From contig CP171222.1 in NCBI GenBank assembly GCA_050908895.1, positions 124,001-188,000 on the forward strand: a DNA stretch of 64,000 nucleotides. Reading direction: 5' to 3'. Positions 16,697 to 25,151 of the stretch are shown piece by piece. The notes below the pieces were generated by a model. The model was not told where the DNA came from and did not search any database. It worked only from the letters and a program-made list of their open reading frames with translations. Position numbers and translations under genes: made by a program. This DNA comes from S5-A14a sp050908895 (lineage in GTDB: Bacteria; Bacillota; Clostridia; Peptostreptococcales; Anaerovoracaceae). Positions within the stretch are counted from its first letter, which is position 1; each line of letters begins with the position of its first letter.

Positions 16697-16941
16697 AAAG
16701 GAAGATTGCTTTATTAGTATCGGTTATAGTACTGTGCATTTGTGGTTTATTCTTTTACATGAACAGAAATAGTGATGATATTGATGTTGCATTTACAGTA
16801 AAAAATGAAACAAAAGAAAAAATAGATACAGTGGGTATTGCGATGGGAAATAAATGTATTTTGAATAGAACAAATGGAGAAAAATTTTATTTTCCAAAAG
16901 ATCTAATCAAAGAAAAACAAGGCAAGCGTTCCATGTACTGA
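16693..16941 (+). CDS. Small membrane-anchored protein, probably truncated
   Basis: 82 residues: one N-terminal membrane helix (IALLVSVIVLCICGLFFYM) followed by a polar extracytoplasmic part. ATG overlaps the TGA of the ABC ATPase remnant (ATGA), so it belonged to the same exporter operon. The last residues (KEKQGKRSMY) coincide with the return of less AT-rich backbone sequence, so the C-terminus is probably lost. No family recognised. Confidence 0.4.
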   Translation: MKRKIALLVSVIVLCICGLFFYMNRNSDDIDVAFTVKNETKEKIDTVGIAMGNKCILNRTNGEKFYFPKDLIKEKQGKRSMY

Positions 16942-16974
16942 GTTCTATTTATTAATTTCATGACTTTTATCTCT

Positions 16975-17013
16975 CACTTTCAAAACTGTAAATTTTTTTG
17001 AGTTTTGAAAGTG
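16975..17013. repeat. 13-bp perfect inverted repeat at island edge
   Basis: CACTTTCAAAACT (16975-16987) and AGTTTTGAAAGTG (17001-17013) are perfect inverted copies with a 13-nt T-rich loop. It stands where the AT-rich island meets the backbone and could be a terminator or an old element end. No T-run follows on either strand. Confidence 0.6.
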
Positions 17014-17051
17014 TAGTTCTGTGAAAATTTCGTCAAGATGCACCAAACACC

Positions 17052-17080
17052 TTGCGAAGGCAGGCTATTTTGTATATAAT
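17052..17080 (+). promoter_or_regulatory. Promoter of the DMT exporter gene
   Basis: TTGCGA (17052-17057) and TATAAT (17075-17080) with a 17-bp spacer, about 48 bp before the start codon. Confidence 0.6.
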
Positions 17081-17127
17081 TTTCTTAAGAAATCAAGAAA
17101 AAAGAAACAAGAAAGGACTTATTCATT

Positions 17128-18069
17128 ATGAGCAAACAAATGCGCAGTAACATCTTGCTGCTTATTACTGCTTTCATTTGGGGATCAGCATTCGTTGCCC
17201 AGGTGAAGGGAGTTGATTTCCTTAGTGCATACGCTTTTAATGGCGTTAGAAGCATCATCGGAGGTCTTGGACTTATTCCTGTTATTTATTTGCTGGACCG
17301 TAGGAAAACTGTTGAAACAGACGAACCTAAGCCAGACATTCATTCACCAAAGGGCAGAAAACTCCTGATTATCGGAGGAGTCTGCTGTGGTATTGCCCTT
17401 TTTATCGGAGCATCTTTTCAGCAGTTAGGTATTGAGGCTGGAACAGGTTCCGGTAAATCCGGATTTATTACATCCTTATACATTGTAATCGTTCCTATTT
17501 TAGGAATGTTTTTTAGGAAAAAGGTTAAACCTCTTGTATGGTTTTGCGTTTTTCTTGCAGCAGTTGGGCTTTATCTTCTCAGCATTAAAGGCGACTTCAC
17601 TTTTGAAGATGGAGACTTTCTTGTATTTATATGTGCCTTCGGTTATTCGGGACACATTTTAGTGGTTGACTATTTTTCTCCTAAAACAGATGGGGTTAGG
17701 ATGTCCATGATTCAGTTCTTTGTTTGTGGTATTCTCAGTCTTATTGCCAACTTCATATTTACACCCGGAGGATTCACATTAGCAAATATCTTAGCGTGTG
17801 CAATTCCGCTACTTTACACAGGCCTTCTTTCTTCCGGTGTTGGCTACACTTTACAAATTGTGGCTCAGAAAGATGCTGAACCTGCAATTGCATCTCTACT
17901 AATGAGTCTTGAGTCTGTCTTCGCAATGATTTGCGGTATGATTATTCTCGGTGAAACCCTAACATTAAAAGAATCTCTCGGCTGTGTTCTAATGTTTGTA
18001 GCAGTTATTTTAGCTCAGCTCCCGTCAAAGCAGGTGCTCGCTAATCTGATGAAACGAGGAAGAGAATAG
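17128..18069 (+). CDS. EamA/DMT-superfamily transporter
   Basis: 313 residues with about ten membrane helices in two EamA repeats. The first repeat begins ILLLITAFIWGSAFVAQVKGVDFL and the second around FICAFGYSGHILVVDYF; the latter ends with the conserved EPAIASLLMSLESVFAMICGMIILGETLTLKESLGCVLMF. Such proteins export amino acids or other metabolites; no substrate can be named. It has its own promoter and a strong terminator, so it is a single-gene unit. Confidence 0.9.
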   Translation: MSKQMRSNILLLITAFIWGSAFVAQVKGVDFLSAYAFNGVRSIIGGLGLIPVIYLLDRRKTVETDEPKPDIHSPKGRKLLIIGGVCCGIALFIGASFQQLGIEAGTGSGKSGFITSLYIVIVPILGMFFRKKVKPLVWFCVFLAAVGLYLLSIKGDFTFEDGDFLVFICAFGYSGHILVVDYFSPKTDGVRMSMIQFFVCGILSLIANFIFTPGGFTLANILACAIPLLYTGLLSSGVGYTLQIVAQKDAEPAIASLLMSLESVFAMICGMIILGETLTLKESLGCVLMFVAVILAQLPSKQVLANLMKRGRE

Positions 18070-18091
18070 TTTTTAAATTTAGTACATGATG

Positions 18092-18135
18092 ATAAAAGTT
18101 CGGAAGATAAATGCCGAACTTTTATTTTTATTTTA
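18092..18135 (+). terminator. Terminator of the DMT exporter gene
   Basis: 12-bp stem ATAAAAGTTCGG / CCGAACTTTTAT (18092-18103, 18114-18125), 10-nt loop, T-rich tail. Confidence 0.9.
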
Positions 18136-18218
18136 GCTATTATTAGTTGGTTAACGGGAATAAATCCGAACTTTATCTTCAAATCATCAGATATTACCTA
18201 CAATTAGGATAAAATTTA

Positions 18219-18281
18219 TTTTCAATTTGATATTTCTCATATATAATTTGGTTGTATTGAAGGGGACATTTGGTTCCCCCT
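18219..18281 (+). promoter_or_regulatory. Promoter and short leader hairpin of the purine permease operon
   Basis: TTTTCA (18219-18224) and TATAAT (18242-18247) are 17 bp apart. A small hairpin AGGGG/CCCCT (18261-18265, 18277-18281) opens the leader. The conserved core of a purine riboswitch was looked for and not seen. The remainder of 18136-18340 holds nothing else recognisable. Confidence 0.45.
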
Positions 18282-18340
18282 ATTGCTTTTATTAAGAGAT
18301 ATTTTTTAAATCTAATATTTACAAAAGGAGTTATATTATT

Positions 18341-19693
18341 ATGGAACAGTTCTTTAAACTTAAAGAGCACGGCACAGATGTAAAAACCGAAATCATAGCC
18401 GGTGCTACAACATTCTTATCAATGGTTTATATTTTGGCTGTAAACCCAAGTATTCTTGCTGCTTCAGGCATGGATAGCAGAGCAGTCTTTACAGCAACGG
18501 CAGTCTCTGCATGTGTTGCAACATTATTTATGGCATTCTTTGCTAACTATCCTGTTGCCCTAGCGTCAGGTATGGGACTAAATGCTTACTTTGCATTCAC
18601 CGTGTGTGGAGAACTGGCAGAAAAAGGCATCAATGACCCATGGAAAATTGCTCTTGCAGCTGTTTTGTTCGAGGGTATAATCTTTATCGCATTATCTCTA
18701 GTAAATTTCCGTGAGAGACTCGTAAACGACGTACCTTCAAATCTTAAATTTGGTATCACTGCCGGTATTGGTCTGTTCATTGCTATTATTGGTCTGAAGG
18801 GTGCCGGGATCGTAGCAGGTAGTCAAGCAACTTTAGTTGACCTTGGACAGGTTAGTTCGCCTCAATTCATTTTAGCTATGGTTGGTCTTCTAGTCGTAGC
18901 TGTACTACATCACTTTAAGGTGCACGGGTATATCCTAATTGGTATTCTTACGACATGGATTCTTGGAATGATCGCCCAGTCTGTCGGTTGGTATCAGGTT
19001 AATCCTGAAATTGGTGCATTTTCACTATATCCAAGCCTAGGTAAAGATTTAATCCCGGCTGCACCTCATTTCTTCCAATTTGACTTCGCATGGATAGGTT
19101 CAAATATTGTAAACTTTTTAGTGATTGTATTCTCTTTCTTATTTGTTGACTTGTTTGATACAGTTGGCACTCTAATCGGCGTTGCTGAAAAAGGAAACTT
19201 ACTAGATAAAAATGGTCACCTGCCAAAAGTAAAAGGTGCACTGATGGCTGATGCATGCGGAACAGTGCTAGGCGCTTGCCTTGGAACTTCAACTGTAACT
19301 TCTTATGTTGAATCAAGTGCCGGAGTAGCTAACGGTGGTAGAACAGGTCTTACATCCGTTGTAACTGCCGGGCTCTTCCTAATTTCTCTATTCTTTGCAC
19401 CTGTCTTCCTAGCTATACCTGCTTTTGCTACTACACCGGCACTTGTATGGGTAGGACTTCTAATGATGAGTTCAATTAAACACATGTCTTTTGACGGTGA
19501 CATTGCTGATGTATTTGGTGGATTTATGGCAATAATTATGATGCCATTTACTTATTCCATCGCAAATGGTATAATGTTTGGTATCCTATCTTGGGTAGTA
19601 CTCAAGGTATTGACTGCAAAAGCAAAGGACGTTCCACCTGTGATGTGGATTGCTGCATTGCTATTTGCAATCAGACTATATACACTCTCATAA
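18341..19693 (+). CDS. NCS2 family purine permease (PbuG/AzgA-like)
   Basis: 450 residues, 12-14 membrane helices. The N-terminus KTEIIAGATTFLSMVYILAVNPSIL, ALASGMGLNAYFAFTV, the helix-8 FVDLFDTVGTLIGVAEK and the later GTSTVTSYVESSAGVANGGRTGLTSVV are signatures of the AzgA/PbuG branch of nucleobase:cation symporters for adenine, guanine and hypoxanthine. Start has AAAGGAG. A phosphoribosyltransferase gene follows after 15 bp, so imported bases can be trapped as nucleotides at once. Confidence 0.92.
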   Translation: MEQFFKLKEHGTDVKTEIIAGATTFLSMVYILAVNPSILAASGMDSRAVFTATAVSACVATLFMAFFANYPVALASGMGLNAYFAFTVCGELAEKGINDPWKIALAAVLFEGIIFIALSLVNFRERLVNDVPSNLKFGITAGIGLFIAIIGLKGAGIVAGSQATLVDLGQVSSPQFILAMVGLLVVAVLHHFKVHGYILIGILTTWILGMIAQSVGWYQVNPEIGAFSLYPSLGKDLIPAAPHFFQFDFAWIGSNIVNFLVIVFSFLFVDLFDTVGTLIGVAEKGNLLDKNGHLPKVKGALMADACGTVLGACLGTSTVTSYVESSAGVANGGRTGLTSVVTAGLFLISLFFAPVFLAIPAFATTPALVWVGLLMMSSIKHMSFDGDIADVFGGFMAIIMMPFTYSIANGIMFGILSWVVLKVLTAKAKDVPPVMWIAALLFAIRLYTLS

Positions 19694-19708
19694 AGGAGAT
19701 ATGCTTTA

Positions 19709-20260
19709 ATGTTTTATGAAATTGAAATCTGCGGACTAAAAAGGGATCTTCAACTTTTCCCTGTTACTGATGATACAGCAATTGCTGCTTTCATACTCTT
19801 TAGTGACGTAGAGATGACCAAGGCGTCAGCTACTGCTTTACTTGCAAAAGCACCTGATTTCGATGTGATTTTGACAGCCGAATCTAAGGGGATTCCTCTA
19901 GCATATGAAATGGCACGTCAAGCAAACACAAACGACTATGTTGTTGCAAGGAAGAAAACTAAACTGTATATGGAAGATGTTGTTATGACTGAAGTTAAGT
20001 CCATCACAAGCGACTATGTTCAAACCCTTTATCTAGGAAAACGTGAAAGCGACTTACTTGAAGGTAAAAGAATTCTAATTGTTGACGATGTAATCAGCAC
20101 TGGCCACTCACTAGCTTCACTAGAAGCTCTCGTTGACAGAGTTGGTGGCAGAACAGTTGCACGAATGGCTGTACTTGCCGAAGGAGATGCTACTACTCGT
20201 GATGACATAATTTTTTTAGAAAAGCTTCCTTTGTTCAATATAGATGGATCCATTAAGTAG
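19709..20260 (+). CDS. Purine phosphoribosyltransferase (Apt/Xpt-like)
   Basis: 183 residues of the type I PRTase fold. The PRPP loop ILIVDDVISTGHSLASL (about residues 119-135) and the upstream FDVILTAESKGIPLAYEMA are clear, and VVARKKTKLYMED is the flexible-loop segment. It transfers a purine base to PRPP, giving a nucleotide. Length and pattern are closest to adenine/xanthine PRTases; exact base specificity cannot be read. It is co-transcribed with the NCS2 permease (15-bp gap, AAAGGAG) and forms a salvage pair. Confidence 0.85.
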   Translation: MFYEIEICGLKRDLQLFPVTDDTAIAAFILFSDVEMTKASATALLAKAPDFDVILTAESKGIPLAYEMARQANTNDYVVARKKTKLYMEDVVMTEVKSITSDYVQTLYLGKRESDLLEGKRILIVDDVISTGHSLASLEALVDRVGGRTVARMAVLAEGDATTRDDIIFLEKLPLFNIDGSIK

Positions 20261-20335
20261 ATAAAACATTGAAAAATTTTTAGGAAACATATTCTTAAAA
20301 AATATTTTTTAAAGAATAATTGAATTATAAATTGG

Positions 20336-20386
20336 AAATGGTGGTCATACTCTCAAACATGTAGAGCATGCCACCATTTATTATTG
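20336..20386 (+). terminator. Terminator of the purine salvage operon
   Basis: AAATGGTGG (20336-20344) pairs with CCACCATTT (20371-20379), with an inner CTCT/AGAG pairing. A second AT-only palindrome lies at 20291-20316. From 20387 to 20530 nothing further is seen. Confidence 0.7.
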
Positions 20387-20530
20387 TATTATTAGGCTTA
20401 ATATATGTTTGTACAAATGTCTTGTTTTACTATTTTACTGATATGTTATTGGGATATATAATTGACATGTTCTTCTATTAAATAGCTCTTGGATTATAAT
20501 GTAGCTGAAACGATGTGATAAAGGTGAATA

Positions 20531-20824
20531 ATGAAAACTAGGTTAAAACCTTTTGATAATATAATTTTTACTGATTGCTTGTGTTGTTATTGGACATTTA
20601 GCAGATGTGTTTTCCCTGCAATCAAATTTTTATAAAGGTATTTTTTTATCTTTCTATGCTTTTCACATGCCTTTATTCATTTTCATTTCATATGGTAAAA
20701 TATTATTTATTTTACGAGGATTAATTGTATGTATAGTATTATCTCAAGGAGGCATATTTAGTTTTCCTATTAAACATATAAAAAGAGTGATTTATAAGCC
20801 AAGCTCTCTTCCTTCCAGTGACTG
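20531..20824 (+). pseudogene. Remnant of acyltransferase-3 family membrane enzyme
   Basis: ATG 20531 opens MKTRLKPFDNIIF, and after a frameshift near 20570 the +1 frame continues ACVVIGHLADVFSLQ ... FLSFYAFHMPLFIFISY. This is the N-terminal catalytic histidine helix and second helix of membrane O-acyltransferases of family 3. The C-terminal 40 residues belong to a distant part, joined by deletion. About a quarter of the usual 350 residues remain. Confidence 0.65.
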
Positions 20825-20857
20825 AGAGCGTTTCACACTAAAGGCTCTACTCAATCC

Positions 20858-21712
20858 TTATTTATGATCCGGCTTAAAATCCAGCTTCTCTTTAATAAAA
20901 TTACCCTGATTTAGCTCAGTAAATGCAACTCTAAGCTCGTCCTCGCTGTTCATTACAATTGGGCCAGCCCATGCTACAGGCTCCTTCAACGCTCGCGTCT
21001 TCATCACTAGAATTTGAGCACCCTTGTCTCCTGCTTCTAAAGTGAGCAGCTCCCCTTCAGATAGCTTGATAGCTGTTTTTTCCTCAACAAACTCTTCTGC
21101 AATCTTACCATCCCCAAGAAGTGTAAATACCATCACAGAATCATCTGTATTCGTCTCAATCTCAAATTTCGCTCCCTTTTCCAGGTGAACATCATAGTAG
21201 TCAAGAGGAAGGTATTCTCCCCGGTGTCCTTTATATTCTCCGTAGTTTCCGGCTAACAAACGAAGGAATCCACCGTCGATTTTAACCTCAGGGATTTCAT
21301 GATTTCCAATCGACCTATAGGTTGGCTTGCTCATCTTATATTTCCGAGGTATGTTAAGCCATAACTGGACACCTAAAAGCCTATCCGTTGCAGGAATTCT
21401 TTCCTCATGCAAAATACCCGATCCCGCATTCATCCACTGTACTTCTCCATCTGAAATAGTATCTTCATTCCCTAGAGTATCTTTGTGCATCATTTTTCCA
21501 CGATATACATAGCTTATTGTCTCAATTCCCCTATGCGGATGCATTGGAAAACCTGCGATATAATCCTCTGGATTAGTGCTATCAAAAGAGTCAAGCATCA
21601 AAATAGGATCAAATTTCTCAACTGTCGTATTGCCCAAAACTCTCACAAGACTTACGCCGCCACCATCAATAGTTCTAAAACCTTTTATTCTTTCTTCAAT
21701 CTTTCTGTTCAT
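20858..21712 (-). CDS. Pirin family protein
   Basis: 284 residues, bicupin. The N-terminal cupin holds the metal-binding set HPHRGIETISYVYRG (HxH and E) and a downstream HEERIPA; GEVQWMNAGSGILH is the family signature. Some pirins act as quercetin dioxygenases, others as regulators; the substrate here is unknown. It overlaps the MarR gene by 17 bp and is probably induced together with it when the MarR ligand is present. No promoter of its own is seen. Confidence 0.9.
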   Translation of the reverse strand: MNRKIEERIKGFRTIDGGGVSLVRVLGNTTVEKFDPILMLDSFDSTNPEDYIAGFPMHPHRGIETISYVYRGKMMHKDTLGNEDTISDGEVQWMNAGSGILHEERIPATDRLLGVQLWLNIPRKYKMSKPTYRSIGNHEIPEVKIDGGFLRLLAGNYGEYKGHRGEYLPLDYYDVHLEKGAKFEIETNTDDSVMVFTLLGDGKIAEEFVEEKTAIKLSEGELLTLEAGDKGAQILVMKTRALKEPVAWAGPIVMNSEDELRVAFTELNQGNFIKEKLDFKPDHK

Positions 21713-22136
21713 CTAATATTCCTCCAATCTTCTTTACTAACTTTAAAAGTTCTCTTTTCTCATATTCTGTCAGCACGGCAAACGTGCTTCTTATCATATC
21801 AAAATTCTTTGGTATAACCCGTTTAATCGTATCTTTACCATATTCTGTCAGGTGCAACACGCATATGCGCTTGTCCCTTTTGTGTTCAACTCGCTTTATA
21901 AGTCCCCTCTGCTCCAGATTTTTGACAATAACAGATATAGTTCCCACACTTGATAAAATCCTATCTCTCACACTTCCAATAGACTGAGGTCCTTTGCTAT
22001 ATAAAGTTTCAAGAACTGCAAACTGTCCCAGAGTTAATCCTTCTTCAAATGCAAGTCTAGCGGTTTTTTTGTCCAACATAGTTACGTTTCTATGCATACC
22101 TATCAGGATTTTCATATCTATTTCTAAATTGCTCAA
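21696..22136 (-). CDS. MarR family transcriptional regulator
   Basis: About 146 residues: N-terminal helix, winged helix-turn-helix (LTLGQFAVLETLYSKGPQSIGSVRDRILSSVGTISVIVKNLE) and the wing KRVEHKRDKRICVLHLTEYG with its conserved D-x-R, then a C-terminal dimerisation helix. The frame opens at a GTG at 22142; TGAGGTG is better spaced for the TTG at 22136, so that start is preferred. Its promoter contains a perfect 22-bp palindrome, and the pirin gene overlaps its end. An autorepressed marR-pirin operon is the simplest reading. Confidence 0.9.
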   Translation of the reverse strand: MSNLEIDMKILIGMHRNVTMLDKKTARLAFEEGLTLGQFAVLETLYSKGPQSIGSVRDRILSSVGTISVIVKNLEQRGLIKRVEHKRDKRICVLHLTEYGKDTIKRVIPKNFDMIRSTFAVLTEYEKRELLKLVKKIGGILDEQKD

Positions 22137-22170
22137 AATCACACCTCATACTTTTTTACTATTTATATAT

Positions 22171-22198
22171 ATTATATCTAATTAGATATAATTGTCAA
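22171..22198 (-). promoter_or_regulatory. marR promoter with embedded palindromic operator
   Basis: On the minus strand TTGACA (22198-22193) and TATAAT (22176-22171) are 16 bp apart. The perfect palindrome ATTATATCTAA/TTAGATATAAT (22171-22192) fills the spacer and the -10 element exactly, as expected for a MarR-type operator. Confidence 0.75.
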
Positions 22199-22280
22199 CG
22201 ACTCTATATTACCAAATTTCCACGATACTGAAATGTCAATTTTATTCTGACAAAGAAACCAATTATATATGACAAATACA

Positions 22281-22313
22281 AAGAAAAGAGCTGCCTTATA
22301 GCAACTCTTCTTT
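22281..22313 (-). terminator. Terminator of the rlu-lepB-lepB-smpB operon
   Basis: On the minus strand AGAGTTGC pairs with GCAGCTCT around a 6-nt loop and is followed by TTTTCTTT, directly after the smpB stop codon. Confidence 0.8.
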
Positions 22314-22766
22314 CTATCTGCCATCTCTAGCCATGGCTCTTTGCATCTTTCTATCAGCATCCTTTTTTGCCAAAGCAGCCCTCTTATCATAAAGCTTCTT
22401 ACCTCTTGCGACAGCTATCTCCATCTTTGCCTTACCTCTATCGTTTAGATAAATTCTAAGAGGGATTATTGTAATTCCTCCTACTTTTAGTTGTCCCATA
22501 AGTTTATTTATCTCTCTTTTATGCAAAAGAAGTTTTCTTGGCCTTAGCGGATCTACATTAAATCTATTGCCTTGCTCATATGGACTCACATTCATACCCA
22601 AAATTATGATCTCACCATTTATTATCTTAGCATAAGCTTCTTTGATACTGACTCTGCCCTGCCTTATAGACTTAATCTCAGTCCCCGTAAGAACCATGCC
22701 AGCCTCATATACCTCATCAATAAAATATTCATGGCGAGCTTTTTTATTATTTGCCAATATTTTCAT
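22314..22766 (-). CDS. smpB: SsrA-binding protein SmpB
   Basis: 150 residues, full length. SmpB carries tmRNA to stalled ribosomes for trans-translation. ARHEYFIDEVYEAGMVLTGTEIKSIRQG, the beta-barrel VSPYEQGNRFNVDPLRPRKLLLHK and the basic tail around GKKLYDKRAALAKKDADRKMQRAMA are all canonical. It directly follows a signal peptidase gene and closes a minus-strand operon. No tmRNA gene was seen next to it. Confidence 0.97.
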   Translation of the reverse strand: MKILANNKKARHEYFIDEVYEAGMVLTGTEIKSIRQGRVSIKEAYAKIINGEIIILGMNVSPYEQGNRFNVDPLRPRKLLLHKREINKLMGQLKVGGITIIPLRIYLNDRGKAKMEIAVARGKKLYDKRAALAKKDADRKMQRAMARDGR

Positions 22767-22768
22767 TT

Positions 22769-23290
22769 CTATACCCTAGTCTTGACGGCACCTATTCTCT
22801 CCAAAGGATTCCATCTATAGACTACCTTCCCTAAAATCTTATTAATCGGAATACTTCCAACCTCTTCAGATCTGCTATCCGTGCTGTGAAGTCTGTTATC
22901 CCCCATGCAGTAATATTTACCTTTTGGAATCTCTCTAGGTCTCATATTATAGCCTTCCATACCCTCAAGGCTAACATTGTCCACAAGCTCCTTTCCATTG
23001 ATAAACACTCTCCCATCAGAAATTTTTATTTCTTCTCCGGGCAAACCGATAACTCTCTTGATTAGGAACTTCCTTCTTCCACGATTATCTTTAAGGTTAG
23101 ACTTAAAAACAATAACATCTCCTCTTTCAGGACCTTTTCTCTTGTATGCTACACGACTTACAAATACTCCATCACCTGAACTTAGGGTCGGCTCCATAGA
23201 TCTTCCCGATACTCCAATGGACCTTATAAACTGCATAATTATGAAACTCACCACTGCCGCTATTGCTATTTCCTTAAAAAAAATCTTCAT
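22769..23290 (-). CDS. lepB: Signal peptidase I (second copy)
   Basis: 173 residues, the short Gram-positive type with one N-terminal membrane helix (EIAIAAVVSFIIMQFIRSI). The catalytic serine lies in SGRSMEPTL and the lysine in FLIKRVIGLPGE, with the conserved MGDNRLHSTDSR box. It removes signal peptides from secreted proteins outside the membrane. It is adjacent to smpB (2-bp gap) and downstream of a longer paralog. Confidence 0.95.
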   Translation of the reverse strand: MKIFFKEIAIAAVVSFIIMQFIRSIGVSGRSMEPTLSSGDGVFVSRVAYKRKGPERGDVIVFKSNLKDNRGRRKFLIKRVIGLPGEEIKISDGRVFINGKELVDNVSLEGMEGYNMRPREIPKGKYYCMGDNRLHSTDSRSEEVGSIPINKILGKVVYRWNPLERIGAVKTRV

Positions 23291-23357
23291 TGCTCTTTAT
23301 TTCCTAATCAAGTTTAATATTGTCATGCTTTCCGTCCTGTCTCTGAAATTCATCTCC

Positions 23358-23981
23358 TTATAACAAGCCTATTTTGTTAAATGGATAGACTCTAAAAATA
23401 GCCTTACCGACAATTTTACTTCCATTTACAGGTCCTACTTCGTGTCTTCTGCTATCAATACTTACACTCCTATTATCTCCCATCACAAAATAGTTGCCTT
23501 CCGGTACCTTATACCCCTTAACATCTCCCGGCGTGCCGCCCTTGTTGATATACGGTTCATCAATCACTTTGCCGTTAATTGATACCGTTCCATCGGCAAT
23601 ATCAACCAAATCACCGGGAACACCGATGACTCTCTTTATTAGAAGCTTTTTTTTACCTCCGGGCTCATCCTGGCTCAAAGGAATTTCTGATTTAAATATA
23701 ACTACATCACCTCTTTTAGGGGAACTTATTTTATAAGAAATTTTACTTACAATAAGATAATCTCCACCATAAAAACTTGGTTCCATCGATCGCTCCCGCA
23801 CCACTGTTGGTACAATAAATTGCATAAGAACTACCGCAATAAATCCCGCTATAATTATGCTTTTTATCCATTCCTTAATCTCGCTTCGTTTTGAAGCGGA
23901 TTTCTCTTTCCCGGAGTCTGCAGATGGCTCTGTTTTCTCTATCTCTTGTTCTTCCATAGTTATTTCTTTATTGCTATCCAT
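23358..23981 (-). CDS. lepB: Signal peptidase I (first copy, with acidic N-terminal extension)
   Basis: 207 residues. A Glu/Lys/Ser-rich cytoplasmic leader of about 35 residues precedes the membrane helix IIIAGFIAVVLMQFIV. Catalytic serine in RERSMEPSF and lysine in LLIKRVIGVPGD, plus MGDNRSVSIDSR, are present. It overlaps the end of the pseudouridine synthase gene by 8 bp and has GGGAG before its ATG. The two copies differ in length and leader, so they may divide substrates. Confidence 0.95.
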   Translation of the reverse strand: MDSNKEITMEEQEIEKTEPSADSGKEKSASKRSEIKEWIKSIIIAGFIAVVLMQFIVPTVVRERSMEPSFYGGDYLIVSKISYKISSPKRGDVVIFKSEIPLSQDEPGGKKKLLIKRVIGVPGDLVDIADGTVSINGKVIDEPYINKGGTPGDVKGYKVPEGNYFVMGDNRSVSIDSRRHEVGPVNGSKIVGKAIFRVYPFNKIGLL

Positions 23982-24987
23982 TAATCAAATCTCCCAAACT
24001 TCTCTTAAAAATCTTTTCAATTACCTTAATCATTTGCTCATCCGGCTCCGTAATAAATTCTCTATTAGCCAAATATTCTACATTATTATCTTGCTTTTTT
24101 GTACACGTGACCGGTAGAAATTTAAGTTTATATGCACAAAGCATCTGGTTCCTCACCCCAAATTCTTTTATCAACTTCCCCCCATACTTCAGATCCCCTA
24201 AAATAGGATGTCCAACAGAAGAAAGATGTGCTCTAATTTGATGGGTTCTCCCTGTTAAAAGTTCAACCTGAACCAAAGTATATTTTTCTCTTTTATACTC
24301 ACCTACTGTTACCGGTTTAATTTTTGTGTGAACATCCTTAGACTCATCTGACCACTTATCGTGCACCTTTACACTTATTACTGAATTTATATCTTGCTTT
24401 GTCATATATCCTTTAAGCTCTATTTCTTTTCTAAGTGCTCCTTGACATACAGCTAGATATTTCTTTTCCACATTTCGTTCTCTAAAAGCTTTATTCAAAC
24501 TTCTAAGAACCTTTCCTGTTTTCCCAAATATAACAAGTCCTGATGTATTCCTATCTAATCTATTTGCCGGTGCCGGTGTAAACGACTGTGATAAGCTAGG
24601 GTTAAAATCATTCTTTTCAATCAAGTAGGTTAATACTTGATTAGCTAAGTGATTTTTCTTTTCTTTCTCATCTCCATGCGTCAGTAATCCTGAAGGTTTA
24701 TTAACTATAAGTACATATTCGTCTTCATAAACCACAGAAAAATTTCGTTTAACATTAATAGGCTTAATTTTCTCTCTTAGCTTTTCTACTTCTTGATCTG
24801 ATAAGTAAAGGGCTATAGTGTCACCCTCTTGTAAAAGAGCATCAAACTTTCCACGTTTACCATTTATTTTTATATTTTTTCTAATTTGTTTATATATCAT
24901 ACTTAGAGATGCTTTCGGGAGGTATTTCTTCAAAAATCTATCAAGTCTCCTACCTGCATCATCTGCTTTAATTTCTATTACTTTCAT
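23974..24987 (-). CDS. RluC/RluD-family rRNA pseudouridine synthase
   Basis: About 337 residues: N-terminal S4 RNA-binding domain (RRLDRFLKKYLPKASLSMIYKQIRKN) and catalytic domain with the aspartate in ANRLDRNTSGLVIFGKT, plus GRTHQIRAHLSSVGHPILGD. It isomerises uridines of 23S rRNA, probably at RluC-type sites; site not assignable. The frame opens at 25050, but the natural N-terminus is MKVIEIKADD (ATG 24987). No ribosome site is seen, and a TATAAT ends only 8 nt upstream, so the message may be nearly leaderless. Confidence 0.9.
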   Translation of the reverse strand: MKVIEIKADDAGRRLDRFLKKYLPKASLSMIYKQIRKNIKINGKRGKFDALLQEGDTIALYLSDQEVEKLREKIKPINVKRNFSVVYEDEYVLIVNKPSGLLTHGDEKEKKNHLANQVLTYLIEKNDFNPSLSQSFTPAPANRLDRNTSGLVIFGKTGKVLRSLNKAFRERNVEKKYLAVCQGALRKEIELKGYMTKQDINSVISVKVHDKWSDESKDVHTKIKPVTVGEYKREKYTLVQVELLTGRTHQIRAHLSSVGHPILGDLKYGGKLIKEFGVRNQMLCAYKLKFLPVTCTKKQDNNVEYLANREFITEPDEQMIKVIEKIFKRSLGDLING

Positions 24988-25085
24988 AGCTTTCATTATA
25001 CACCAAGTGAAAGTAAAATGGAATTTCAAATCACATAAATCCCATAGCAAACCTTAGTGAAATATTTCCACAAGGTCTGTTTCAG

Positions 25086-25114
25086 TTGAGAAATTTTCTG
25101 TTTTATGCTAAATT
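25086..25114 (+). promoter_or_regulatory. Promoter of the MltG-like gene
   Basis: TTGAGA (25086-25091) and TAAATT (25109-25114), 17 bp apart, 37 bp before the ATG. It excludes the longer in-frame start at 25086. Confidence 0.45.
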
Positions 25115-25151
25115 ATTAGTAGCACACTGTGAAATGCAAAAGGGGGCATTT

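Noticed and set aside
18136..18340. Purine riboswitch before the NCS2 permease
   Set aside because: The three-way-junction core (TATA/loop GG and CCGTAAAT-like segments) is absent; only a small CCCC/GGGG hairpin is present.
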